Assembly (NCBI GenBank): GCA_021162685.1
Contig: JAGGYF010000022.1
Location: 1 to 45,079, forward strand
Reading direction: 5' to 3'
DNA length: 45,079 nt
Source: Candidatus Iainarchaeum sp.
GTDB lineage: Archaea > B1Sed10-29 > WALL01
Shown piece after piece: positions 1-8,739 of the stretch. Each line of letters begins with the position of its first letter. Positions within the stretch are counted from its first letter, which is position 1. The position numbers and the translations under genes were made by a program. A model generated the notes under the pieces. The model was not told where the DNA came from. It saw only the letters and a program-made list of their open reading frames with translations, and did not search any database.

Positions 1-158
1 ACATGAAAAACCATACGATTGCAGTTAGAATTGTGGCAAACAGGTATACAAGAAGAACTAAGGAAACTGAATCTATATGCTTTGAAGCAAGTTTATAGAG
101 TATGCTTGTTATGCCAAAACCAACCATTGCCACAAGGGCAAAGAGGATTTGGGTCTCC
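1..158 (-). CDS. Membrane protein, EamA/DMT-transporter-like N-terminus, cut by window edge
   Basis: Reverse strand from ATG (cat at 156-158) reads METQILFALVAMVGFGITSILYKLASKHIDSVSLVLLVYLFATILTAIVWFFM and stays open to base 1; hydrophobic helices. Confidence 0.5.
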
Positions 159-249
159 ATAGGGAAGATTATATAAGGACAGATTAAATGCTTTTCGGTG
201 GAGCATAAGGTTTTTATTCATCAGGAACTTCTATTTCATTGGTGTTACC

Positions 250-1008
250 ATGGACAGGGTGCCAACGGGTATTGATGGGCTAGACGAGCTAATAGAGGGA
301 GGATTCCCAAGAGGAAGAACAGTATTAGTCTCTGGGGGATGTGGTACAGGTAAATCCATATTTGGTATTCAGTTCTTGTATCATGGTGCAGCAACATACA
401 ATGAACCAGGTATATACGTCACTGTTGATGAAAGACCAGAGACCATGCGTCAGGACATGTTGAGATTCGGATGGGATATACGCGCATTAGAAGACCAAGG
501 AAAATTTGTTGTTTTGGATCTGACTGGTTCAAAAACGGGCATCACATCTGAAGAAAAATATGCAATGAGCTCCGAACACCTGGATATTGACCTATTAACA
601 TTAAAGGTTATGCAAACAGCAAGTGAGATAGGAGCTAGACGCATTGTCATTGACTCGTTGCCCGCACTTGGATTTCACATGAAAACAGAAGAAGAGATAA
701 GGGCAATGATACTAAAGTTAGCATATATGATAAGAAGAAGCGGATTAACAGCCGTACTTATATCTGAGGTTCCAGAACAAAACATATCAAGTGGTGGGCC
801 TATCCAATTCTCAAAATATGGCGTAGAAGAATATGTTGCAGATGGAGTTATTATCTTGCACTATCTTGGAAACAGGGTCGGAGGGGTAAACAGAACATTA
901 TATATAAGAAAGATGAGGGGCACAAAGCATTCTGAGGACATAATCCCTCTGTTTATAACAGAAAGAGGTATAAAACTGACAACGCCAGAAGAGGCATTGA
1001 GGATTTAG
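250..1008 (+). CDS. KaiC-like single-domain RecA-superfamily ATPase
   Basis: PTGIDGLDELIEGGFPRGRTVLVSG start and Walker A GGCGTGKS; Walker B-like RRIVIDSLPALGF; KaiC-type C-terminus (VADGVIILHY...LYIRKMRGTKHS). Confidence 0.9.
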   Translation: MDRVPTGIDGLDELIEGGFPRGRTVLVSGGCGTGKSIFGIQFLYHGAATYNEPGIYVTVDERPETMRQDMLRFGWDIRALEDQGKFVVLDLTGSKTGITSEEKYAMSSEHLDIDLLTLKVMQTASEIGARRIVIDSLPALGFHMKTEEEIRAMILKLAYMIRRSGLTAVLISEVPEQNISSGGPIQFSKYGVEEYVADGVIILHYLGNRVGGVNRTLYIRKMRGTKHSEDIIPLFITERGIKLTTPEEALRI

Positions 1009-2021
1009 AGCTCCCTCTCAACAACAAAATCTATTATTGCCTCAAGCTCCTTCTTTGCCCTCCCTTCTGGGATATTTATCCTATTAAAGAGTCGCTTTGC
1101 TTTTACTGCATATCTTCTTGCTTGTGAGACCGCATAGTCTATACTTCCATAACTATGCATAAGGCGAAGTATGTACCTAATTTCGCTCTTCTTTTTATCT
1201 TCCCTGCGCTTGCTCAATATCTTTATGACTTTTTCTCTCTCTGATTTTGTACATGACCTAAGGAGGTGTATGAGAATCAATGTGCGTTTCCCTTCATATA
1301 AGTCTCCTGCTATCTCCTTTCCATATTTTGATTCATCAGCAATAAGGTTTAAAACATCGTCCTGGATCTGAAACGCCTTTCCGAGAGCATCCCCAAATGC
1401 ATTAAACGCATTGATAGTCTTCTCAGATTTTCCTGCTATGATCGCGCCTAGCCTACATGGATGGGTAATTGTGTAAGGGCTTGTCTTCAACCCTATCATC
1501 TTATAATAATCCTTTTCACTAACATCCCATATATTATTCTCAACCCAGTATAGCTCCATTGTTTGCCCCATTGTTGTTTTTGTGATGACATCTGCAAACT
1601 CTTCCATAACCCTGAGGGTCTTTTTCTCCCCAAGGACCTTCTTATTCTTTAGTAGTGTTCTCCACATTAAGCCGTGTAATGCATCCCCAGCATTTATTGC
1701 TAGTGGTATACCATGCATCTTGTGGAGACAAGGCTTTCCTCTTCTCTCATCTGATTTGTCTTCAATATCATCATGAATAAGTATCCAATCCTGAAACATT
1801 TCATATGCAGCAGCAGTTAGTGTGGCCTTTTTTGGTTTTCCCCCAAATGCTTCACATGTTATCATAATGAGTGCCGGCCTAAGGAATTTCCCTCCTCTTT
1901 GTGGGTAGTCTTTCATCATGTCCCATAATATCTTTGGTTTTCCACTACCGATCTGTTTTAGCATCTCCCTTTGGACAATTCTTTTTCTTTTTGCTAGTAT
2001 TGTTTTTACATCCATCATCAC
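1005..2021 (-). CDS. Polyprenyl (geranylgeranyl-type) diphosphate synthase
   Basis: Asp-rich motifs HDDIEDKSDERRGKP and FQIQDDVLNL; GGKFLRPALIM. Start overlaps lysS stop by 4 nt. Confidence 0.9.
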   Translation of the reverse strand: MMMDVKTILAKRKRIVQREMLKQIGSGKPKILWDMMKDYPQRGGKFLRPALIMITCEAFGGKPKKATLTAAAYEMFQDWILIHDDIEDKSDERRGKPCLHKMHGIPLAINAGDALHGLMWRTLLKNKKVLGEKKTLRVMEEFADVITKTTMGQTMELYWVENNIWDVSEKDYYKMIGLKTSPYTITHPCRLGAIIAGKSEKTINAFNAFGDALGKAFQIQDDVLNLIADESKYGKEIAGDLYEGKRTLILIHLLRSCTKSEREKVIKILSKRREDKKKSEIRYILRLMHSYGSIDYAVSQARRYAVKAKRLFNRINIPEGRAKKELEAIIDFVVEREL

Positions 2022-3562
2022 ACCTCTTTGAATCGTTCAGCAACAAACTCTTTATCCAATGTAAGTATAAACTGAGCTAACCTTGGGCCATTCCTTCTTC
2101 CAAGCAGAACAAGATAACATGCCTCAAATAATTGTTTTGGTTTTATGCCAGCAAATTCGCATGCTTCTCCAAATATCTCCTTAAATGAATTCTCATCAGA
2201 TATCTTGTCCATTCTTTCTCCAATATAATGCAATGCTCTCTTCTGTGCATCTGTTAATGTCACATTTGGCATTGTTTTCTGAACCGATATCCTAAACTGT
2301 TCAGGAGCATACTTTCTAACCCAATTTCCTGCAAGTTTCAATCTCAGCTCTACTTTCTTAATGGCATATTCATCTATCTTGTCGGGAAGATGGCCCAACC
2401 TCTGCATAATCTCAATTGCTTTTGTTATATCAGAAGTTATCTGTGAGATTGTAGCACATAGCAGAAATGGGGGCTGGACAGTAAACCTTGGCTCTCCTAT
2501 TTGTGAGAATTCATAACATCTTTTCATCTGCTCTGCATCTGCTTCGGGTACTTCTTCTTTACCAAAATACACCCTTTCCGCAAGGTCATAATAGTTGTAA
2601 TAGCTGTATACGCCCATATCAAACGGGACCTCAATCGCCTTGTTTATTCGTGCTGTGTAGATATACCTAACAATCTGGGGCTCATATATCTCAAGTAGGT
2701 CCGAAACAGTAAATACATTTCCGGCACTTGATGACATCTTCTCCTTCTGTCCTTTTGCATATATGAATTCGTACATTGGCCCGATTGGTGGTTCATAATT
2801 GAATACCTCTTTGCTTATTCTGATGCCAGTATCCCAGGAACCGCCAGCAGCATGATGGTCCTTTCCAGAGCTCTCAAAATCTACTCCGTAGTGTTTCCAT
2901 CTCTGCGGCCAACATACTCTCCAGACCATCTTTGCAATGCCCTTCTTTCTGAAATCAAATGTTGATTCGTGGCCACACTCGCATGTATAACTAACTGTGT
3001 AATCACCAAGATACCTTGGTTTTGTTGTGTCCTTCCCACATTTCTCACAATAGACCCGGATTGGCAACCAATCATCAGCAAGTGGTTCCTTCCTGAAAGC
3101 ATCAAGTATCTCCTTTATTTTATCCCTATTTTCCAAAGCAATCCTCATATTCTCAGAGAATGTGCATTTCTCATACTCTTCTGTCATACTTATATATGTT
3201 GGGAAAACCCCGCATATCTCTGACTCCTTCACAATCGGCTCCTTAAAGTGTTGTGCATAGTTCTCATGACATCCCCATGGATCTGGAGTCTTTGATATGG
3301 GTATGCCAATATACTGTTCCCATTCATTAGGTATGCCTTTTGGAACCTTTCTGAATCTATCAAAATCATCCCATATATATAAGTAGAGAACATCAACGCC
3401 TTTCCTCAACAATGCTCTGTACACAAGGTCTTGCGTCATTATCTCTCTAAAATTCCCGGCATGTACTATACCAGATGGCGTTATCCCTGACTCTACAATA
3501 TACTGCTCCTTGTCTTGTTTCTTATTTATTATCTGTTCTGCAAATTGGTCCGCCCAGTGCAT
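2018..3562 (-). CDS. lysS: Class I lysyl-tRNA synthetase
   Basis: MHWADQFAEQIINKKQDKEQYIVESGITPSGIVHAGNFREIMTQDLV, KMSSSAGNVF; zinc-type CxxC...CxCG. The track ORF (to 3637) is extended into the tRNA; the ATG at 3562 fits better. Confidence 0.93.
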   Translation of the reverse strand: MHWADQFAEQIINKKQDKEQYIVESGITPSGIVHAGNFREIMTQDLVYRALLRKGVDVLYLYIWDDFDRFRKVPKGIPNEWEQYIGIPISKTPDPWGCHENYAQHFKEPIVKESEICGVFPTYISMTEEYEKCTFSENMRIALENRDKIKEILDAFRKEPLADDWLPIRVYCEKCGKDTTKPRYLGDYTVSYTCECGHESTFDFRKKGIAKMVWRVCWPQRWKHYGVDFESSGKDHHAAGGSWDTGIRISKEVFNYEPPIGPMYEFIYAKGQKEKMSSSAGNVFTVSDLLEIYEPQIVRYIYTARINKAIEVPFDMGVYSYYNYYDLAERVYFGKEEVPEADAEQMKRCYEFSQIGEPRFTVQPPFLLCATISQITSDITKAIEIMQRLGHLPDKIDEYAIKKVELRLKLAGNWVRKYAPEQFRISVQKTMPNVTLTDAQKRALHYIGERMDKISDENSFKEIFGEACEFAGIKPKQLFEACYLVLLGRRNGPRLAQFILTLDKEFVAERFKEV

Positions 3563-3577
3563 AATATCACTTAGAAG

Positions 3578-3673
3578 CGGGCCCGACGGGATTTGAACCC
3601 GCGACACCCAGGTTAAAAGCTTCACCTCTGCAAACACAGAACTGGTGCTCTAGCCAGACTGAGCTACGGGCCC
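3578..3673 (-). tRNA. tRNA-Lys (anticodon UUU) with a 21-nt intron
   Basis: Reverse strand folds as GGGCCCG-TA-GCTC-AGTCTGGCTA-GAGC-A-CCAG[intron]G-CTTTTAA-CCTGG-GTGTC-GCGGG-TTCAAAT-CCCGT-CGGGCCC-G; spliced length 75 nt; acceptor, D, anticodon and T stems all pair; CCA not encoded. Confidence 0.93.
3621..3641 (-). other. tRNA intron at non-canonical position 30/31 with BHB motif
   Basis: Intron TTCTGTGTTTGCAGAGGTGAA. Central helix CACC/GGTG; bulges AG^T and AA^G; intron helix TCTG/CAGA with loop TGTTTG. Junction is unambiguous because no sliding is possible. Confidence 0.88.
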
Positions 3674-3701
3674 ATAGGTCCATTAATTTAACGTTTTTAA
3701 T

Positions 3702-3715
3702 TTTATATACTTTTC
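3702..3715 (-). promoter_or_regulatory. Putative BRE/TATA promoter of tRNA-Lys (and lysS)
   Basis: Reverse strand GGAAAAGTATATAAAA centred about 33 nt upstream of the tRNA 5' end. Confidence 0.55.
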
Positions 3716-3718
3716 CAA

Positions 3719-4363
3719 TTACTTCCCGAAATTCCGTTTTATAGTGCTATACTCTACCATTAGCTTATCTATGTCCTCCTTCTCAATCTGTGGAAAGAGC
3801 TTTTCAACAAAGAATAGTTCTGCGTATGATATAGGCAGAAGAGGACAATCAGATAACCTACGCCTTCCACCTGTACGGATCAGCATATCAACAGGATGTT
3901 TTACTTGTAGATGCTCTTGAAACGGCTTCTTCTCTATTGCAGATAATAAGTCTCTCATGCCACTATACCCAATGAGTATATCAACATGCTTTCCCCTGTT
4001 CTTTGCTGTTGCTCTCTCTAAGTCATTTGCAACCAATAGCAGTTTCTCCGGGATTACGCTCTTATCTCCTTTTACAGTCATATTTATATTATTTGATATG
4101 TCCTTATCATCCATCCACTTCCCAAATTCAAATATCATCGCATTTTCTATTGCTTTCCTCTCTCTATCACTCCTTTTTGAGAGATTATCGTACGACATCC
4201 CATATATTGTAACTCTCTCTATACCATGTCCTAATGACAACCATTTTATTACATCGCCTATGCGTTCTGCTGCAATGAGGTATGCTTGCTCAAGGTTCAA
4301 TTTGTTTTGGATGGCATATCTCCTATTTCCATCTGGAATGACCAAAACATGAGATGGTTTCAC
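3719..4363 (-). CDS. Divergent cis-prenyltransferase (undecaprenyl diphosphate synthase family)
   Basis: VIPDGNRRYA, YGMSYDNLSKRSDRER, VDMLIRTGGRRRLSDCPLLPISYAELFF. Confidence 0.82.
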   Translation of the reverse strand: MKPSHVLVIPDGNRRYAIQNKLNLEQAYLIAAERIGDVIKWLSLGHGIERVTIYGMSYDNLSKRSDRERKAIENAMIFEFGKWMDDKDISNNINMTVKGDKSVIPEKLLLVANDLERATAKNRGKHVDILIGYSGMRDLLSAIEKKPFQEHLQVKHPVDMLIRTGGRRRLSDCPLLPISYAELFFVEKLFPQIEKEDIDKLMVEYSTIKRNFGK

Positions 4364-5166
4364 AACACCACCTCTCCCAATCTTATAAAAATCAGTAGGA
4401 GGGGTGAAAGAGCAAATCCTACAAGAAGATGCGATTGTGAATTAACTGCATGCTTTTTTCCAATCCAATATGATGAAGAGATAGCAAACGGGACAGTGAT
4501 ATAATATGGAAAAAATGATAAAAGAAGAGTACTTATGCTGAACACAAACAATAGGAGATATGATGCAATCCAACTTATGCCCTCTCCCAAAACAACAGGT
4601 ATTGTACGAATGCCAACTGCCATATCTCCCTTCATATCACGTATGTCTCCAAGTAGACTAACAACTGTTGTTATAATAGAAACAAGTATGTAACCAATAA
4701 TCATATCATTTGAAAATTGAAGATAGGGGGATGCACCATACAAAAATACAAACGCTGTTCCTGCGCCTGTGTATATGTTCTTTATAGGAAACACTCTCTT
4801 TAATCTGAATTTTGAGTAGAACAAGCACATGAACATAAGCGATGCCCAGAACAAGAATGGTTTTATTCCTAGTGATAAAGATAGAACTGAACCTAGCAAA
4901 ATAAATGCATATATAATGAGCACACCTTTCCTAGAAACAAATGGGTTTATGCGCTTTCTATTCAGCAGGTCCTCCATTGTGTCGGTTATCTGATTATAGG
5001 CATATGTTGCCGCCATCATGAAGAAGATGCTTGCACATATGATGAAAAATTGCATGTCCAGTGGATTAAATGAGAGGTAACCAATTGCAGCTATCCCAAC
5101 AATGTACAATACTATTTTCAAGCGTATGAAATCTGAGAATGTGCTTATATTTTTCCTCATGTTCAT
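4360..5166 (-). CDS. UbiA-family prenyltransferase (DGGGP synthase-like)
   Basis: NQITDTMEDLLNRKRINPFVSRKG and GDIRDMKGDMAVGIRTIPVVLG motifs; multiple TM helices. Confidence 0.85.
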   Translation of the reverse strand: MNMRKNISTFSDFIRLKIVLYIVGIAAIGYLSFNPLDMQFFIICASIFFMMAATYAYNQITDTMEDLLNRKRINPFVSRKGVLIIYAFILLGSVLSLSLGIKPFLFWASLMFMCLFYSKFRLKRVFPIKNIYTGAGTAFVFLYGASPYLQFSNDMIIGYILVSIITTVVSLLGDIRDMKGDMAVGIRTIPVVLGEGISWIASYLLLFVFSISTLLLSFFPYYITVPFAISSSYWIGKKHAVNSQSHLLVGFALSPLLLIFIRLGEVVL

Positions 5167-5256
5167 ACATTTTTCCTCAGTAATATAAATATCTATCTAT
5201 TTCATTTAAACAAGTAGGAGAAAGGGATAAACATTTATATAATCTATGTCAAAAAT

Positions 5257-5988
5257 ATGCACATGGAAAAGGAAAAAACAGGGATAGAGGGGCTTGATAG
5301 GGTATTACATGGCGGTCTATTCAGAAAAACATTGATAATGGTGTTAGGGCCGCCAGGATGTGGAAAAAGTACATTTTGTAGGCAGTTCTTGTATGAGGGG
5401 CTAAGCGAAGGTGAGCCAGCTATATTAGTAACAACAAATGAATCGCCCTCACGCATAAAGGAGAGTATGATGGAGAAGCATTGGGATGTAAGTAATGTTA
5501 GGGGACATCTGACGTTCGTAGATGGCTATTCATGGAGGTTACCAGAAACAAATGGTTCCTCTCCTGATACCATCGTCATGGAAAACCTAAAATCCCTTAA
5601 TGAACTAAATCTTGTTATCAAGGAAGCTATGGCAAAAGCCAATATGGATAAACAACCAGGGAGGTTGGTCATTGACAGCCTTTCTGATATCCTCCTGTTT
5701 TCAGACGAAGATAGTGTTTTCAAATTTGTTCAGTTGTTATCAGCACATATAAAAGGCTCAATGGTATCTGCGCTATTTGTCGTTGAAGATGGATTACATA
5801 CCCCTCAGCAGATATCAACATTAGAGTATATTGCAGATGGTGTTATAGAGATGAAAGTTGAGAAAAGCAGAAGGTATCTACGCATAAAACGCATGGTAAA
5901 TACCGCACATCCATTACAATGGATACCATATGATATAAAGGATGGTATATCAATGCGTGTCTCTGACAAATTTGATGGGATACACTAA
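5257..5988 (+). CDS. KaiC-like single-domain ATPase
   Basis: KTGIEGLDRVLHGGLF...VLGPPGCGKSTFCRQFLYEG; RLVIDSLSDILLF; YIADGVIEMKVEKSRRYLRIKRM. Confidence 0.9.
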   Translation: MHMEKEKTGIEGLDRVLHGGLFRKTLIMVLGPPGCGKSTFCRQFLYEGLSEGEPAILVTTNESPSRIKESMMEKHWDVSNVRGHLTFVDGYSWRLPETNGSSPDTIVMENLKSLNELNLVIKEAMAKANMDKQPGRLVIDSLSDILLFSDEDSVFKFVQLLSAHIKGSMVSALFVVEDGLHTPQQISTLEYIADGVIEMKVEKSRRYLRIKRMVNTAHPLQWIPYDIKDGISMRVSDKFDGIH

Positions 5989-6995
5989 TTTGTTGAGTAT
6001 CTGAATATAACCTGTTTGTATTTCTCTGTTTTTGATGTTATACTGAATGTGTTGTCTATATTGCGCAAATATCCAAGAATCACCATAGAAAGGGCATCCC
6101 AATTATCCTTTTCCTTCTGAAAGCCATATGGTGGATATCTAATGTCAAATGTTATATTGGCATACATATCACCAGAGATTGTTATAATACCCCATCCCAT
6201 TGTTTGTAATAATGTCTTTAATAGGATGAGTTTTGCCTCTGTTTTGCTCTTCTTGTCAATCAGTTTACTGAAGTAATCATAGGAGATATCTGAAACCTTA
6301 TCTATCATTATGCCTCGGTTTCCAGCAATATGATATACTGTACTATCTGTTGCTGAGATGATCTTACCTCTGAAGTATAATTTATTTTCTTTCAATGTTA
6401 GGATGCCTGACTTTATAGCGTCATTAATACTAAAACCCTTTGGAATAGTATATCTATTCAATTTCATAAATTCCTCTTTTGTTTTTGAAGGAAAAGGTGT
6501 CATCTCTCCATCAACTTTATAACAGTAGGTGCTCCTGTGTTTTGTTTGATGCACATCTTCCAAAATCAGCCTTTTATTTAAAACAGCTTCAAACGAGCCA
6601 GCAAAAACGCCCTGCATAAATGCGTTCTTTCCAATAATACGTGTAACTGCTTCCTTCTCTGTCTCTACAGTTATTTTATTATCCGCATACAAGATATTCA
6701 TGCTATCAAGTGAACCAATACCTCTCCAAATATCTGCAAGCATGGGGAAGAGGATATGTTTTGGCAGATGCATAATCGCTCTAGGAATCAAATTTTTATA
6801 TACCAAGTAAAACCATTCCTCTCCAATAGCATACATCTCTTTTTCATAACCAGAAGACTCACATAGTTGCGCGTATTGTGCAGATATGTCCTCAAAAAAC
6901 ATTACGTTTCTCCTTGTGCCAAAATGTATCTTGTTCAAAATACTACCTAACGCTGTTTTCAACGCTCCACTGTGGAGTGAGTAAGACAGCCGCAT
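5985..6995 (-). CDS. Putative V4R-type ligand-binding protein (possibly two divergent V4R-like domains)
   Basis: ADIWRGIGSLDSMNILYADNKITVETEKEAV...FMQGVFAGSFEAVLNKRLILEDVHQTKHRSTYCYKV resembles the V4R pattern; C-terminal part (LLKTLLQTMGWGIITISG...VILGYLRNI...QVIFRYS) looks like a second divergent copy. Confidence 0.5.
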   Translation of the reverse strand: MRLSYSLHSGALKTALGSILNKIHFGTRRNVMFFEDISAQYAQLCESSGYEKEMYAIGEEWFYLVYKNLIPRAIMHLPKHILFPMLADIWRGIGSLDSMNILYADNKITVETEKEAVTRIIGKNAFMQGVFAGSFEAVLNKRLILEDVHQTKHRSTYCYKVDGEMTPFPSKTKEEFMKLNRYTIPKGFSINDAIKSGILTLKENKLYFRGKIISATDSTVYHIAGNRGIMIDKVSDISYDYFSKLIDKKSKTEAKLILLKTLLQTMGWGIITISGDMYANITFDIRYPPYGFQKEKDNWDALSMVILGYLRNIDNTFSITSKTEKYKQVIFRYSTN

Positions 6996-6999
6996 ATGC

Positions 7000-7671
7000 T
7001 CACAATACCTTTCTTTCTGTGAGCTCTAATCCTCCTTCCGTTATTCTCCACTCGTAAGGCATTCTTTCCTCAAATGCAGTATACCTCATCTTATATAGCT
7101 TTAGTATTCTTCTTGGCTTCTCCTCAAATTCAAGAAAACTTAGGTTTACTACACCATCACATTCATATGCCTCTCCGTTTTGAGTATCTAATGTGTCATC
7201 CAATGTCTCACATAGCAGTAGAGAACATTTGGATTTGTTCTTCAGATGCTTTATCAGCTCTACCAATCTTGTCCTAAATTCCCTTTTTGTTTCAGCAAAT
7301 ATAAGCAATTTATTTATGTTATCAATCACTATTCTATCCACCTCTGGATAGTTCTCAAATAATTTTATGAAATACTCTAAATCAAGCATTTCCTCAAGTA
7401 GGATATATTCAATGCTAAGATTTTTTCCAACATATTTCCGTGCATCCTTTAACGAATCAATCCTATCACATGCTCTTAATAGTTCATCCTCTGTCTCACT
7501 AAGTGAGACATATACACATTTCTCTTTTTTTCTTGCTCCTTCCATAACAAAACTTAATCCAAACAATGTTTTTCCAGTACCTGTATTCCCAGACACAAGG
7601 ATAACTGTGTTCTCTGGATATCCCCCTTCTATCTTATCATCAAATCCTTTTATGCCTGTTGTAATACGCAT
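7000..7671 (-). CDS. KaiC-like single-domain ATPase
   Basis: MRITTGIKGFDDKIEGGYPENTVILVSGNTGTGKTLFG; VDRIVIDNINKLLIF. Start trimmed from the track ORF (7722) to the conserved MRITTG. Confidence 0.88.
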   Translation of the reverse strand: MRITTGIKGFDDKIEGGYPENTVILVSGNTGTGKTLFGLSFVMEGARKKEKCVYVSLSETEDELLRACDRIDSLKDARKYVGKNLSIEYILLEEMLDLEYFIKLFENYPEVDRIVIDNINKLLIFAETKREFRTRLVELIKHLKNKSKCSLLLCETLDDTLDTQNGEAYECDGVVNLSFLEFEEKPRRILKLYKMRYTAFEERMPYEWRITEGGLELTERKVL

Positions 7672-7672
7672 A

Positions 7673-8002
7673 TTATCCCTCCTCAAATATAGGTATTCCT
7701 TTTTGCTCACTAACCAATCCAACTATGAGATATTTGTTATTCCCAATTGATACTATGGTTGCTGGTGCTTTTTTTGGTAGTGTCTTTATATCATTCTTCT
7801 TCAGGAATCGTTTTGGTAGCATGACTCTGTTACTGTTTCCTAGTTTTCCAACCGTCAACTCCTCATTGAACATCTCCTTGCCCATGGGCAACACAACAAC
7901 GTGTTTGTTATGCAATGCCAGATACCTATATTCTGACTTTGATACCTTGACCTCAAGAAAGATGCCATCTGGCCGCATATCAATGGATTTTATAAGCGCC
8001 AT
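7673..8002 (-). CDS. Small protein with AbrB/SpoVT-like element
   Basis: 109 aa; LGNSNRVMLPKRFLKKNDI resembles AbrB-like swapped-hairpin segments; stop is 1 nt from the start of the next KaiC-like gene. Confidence 0.5.
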   Translation of the reverse strand: MALIKSIDMRPDGIFLEVKVSKSEYRYLALHNKHVVVLPMGKEMFNEELTVGKLGNSNRVMLPKRFLKKNDIKTLPKKAPATIVSIGNNKYLIVGLVSEQKGIPIFEEG

Positions 8003-8049
8003 ATATCTATTTTATCGGTGTGATATATAAACATTATGAAAAAGGATGT

Positions 8050-8694
8050 TTAAACACCTCTTGTTCTGAGTTTTATACCTTTATCTGTTATTTCATAAAA
8101 AAAGAATTTGTTTGGAACATGTGTGTCAGCCATCTTTGTTATCCTTATGCCCTTATCTGGTACTAATTCAATCACTCCATCAACCAAACTCTGAAATGCG
8201 TTTTCAGCATCCTCGTGATACGTTCCTTTGTCAAGAACAACTAATAATATGCTCTTCTTCGCCTTAACAACTGCAATAAGCTCCTGTAAAAATCGTTTTA
8301 TTGAATCTGAGTCATTATAAAACCCTAATGGGGTTAATGAGTCCAAAACAATACATGAATTTTCTTTTGTGTGGTCTTCTATAACAACTAGTAGCTTTGA
8401 TAGGTTTGCAAGTGTATCTATCTCTGCCTTTTCACCAGAAAGCCATGAATAGCAGTCAGCAGTTTCAAATTCTCCTTTTATCTTCATATCCTTTATGAGT
8501 GTTGTTAGCTCTGAGGGCGTATTATTTGTCAGAACAACAACCTTTGCGTTTTTGTTTGATGAGATGGTCTGTAAACTGAATATCGTCTTGCCTGCGCCAG
8601 GGGGTCCAAGAACAAGGATAGCAGAGGGATGTGGTAATCCTCCATCAAGTATATCATTCAGCTCCTTTATGCCTGTTTTGAATCGCTCTGCCAT
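8050..8694 (-). CDS. KaiC-like single-domain ATPase
   Basis: KTGIKELNDILDGGLPHPSAILVLGPPGAGKTIFSLQ; SCIVLDSLTPLGFY. Confidence 0.88.
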   Translation of the reverse strand: MAERFKTGIKELNDILDGGLPHPSAILVLGPPGAGKTIFSLQTISSNKNAKVVVLTNNTPSELTTLIKDMKIKGEFETADCYSWLSGEKAEIDTLANLSKLLVVIEDHTKENSCIVLDSLTPLGFYNDSDSIKRFLQELIAVVKAKKSILLVVLDKGTYHEDAENAFQSLVDGVIELVPDKGIRITKMADTHVPNKFFFYEITDKGIKLRTRGV

Positions 8695-8739
8695 ATCCCT
8701 CTCCTAAATCTATATATACTATATATATGTTTTATTATC

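Noticed and set aside
3563-3637. N-terminal extension of lysS (MFAEVKLLTWVSRVQIPSGPLLSDI)
   Set aside because: It translates the tRNA-Lys gene; the conserved LysRS start MHWADQFAEQ at 3562 fits better.
3635-3650. Reading the tRNA without a 30/31 intron (anticodon within TTCTGTG)
   Set aside because: Lacks U33 and does not give a paired anticodon stem; the BHB and UUU loop explain the sequence.
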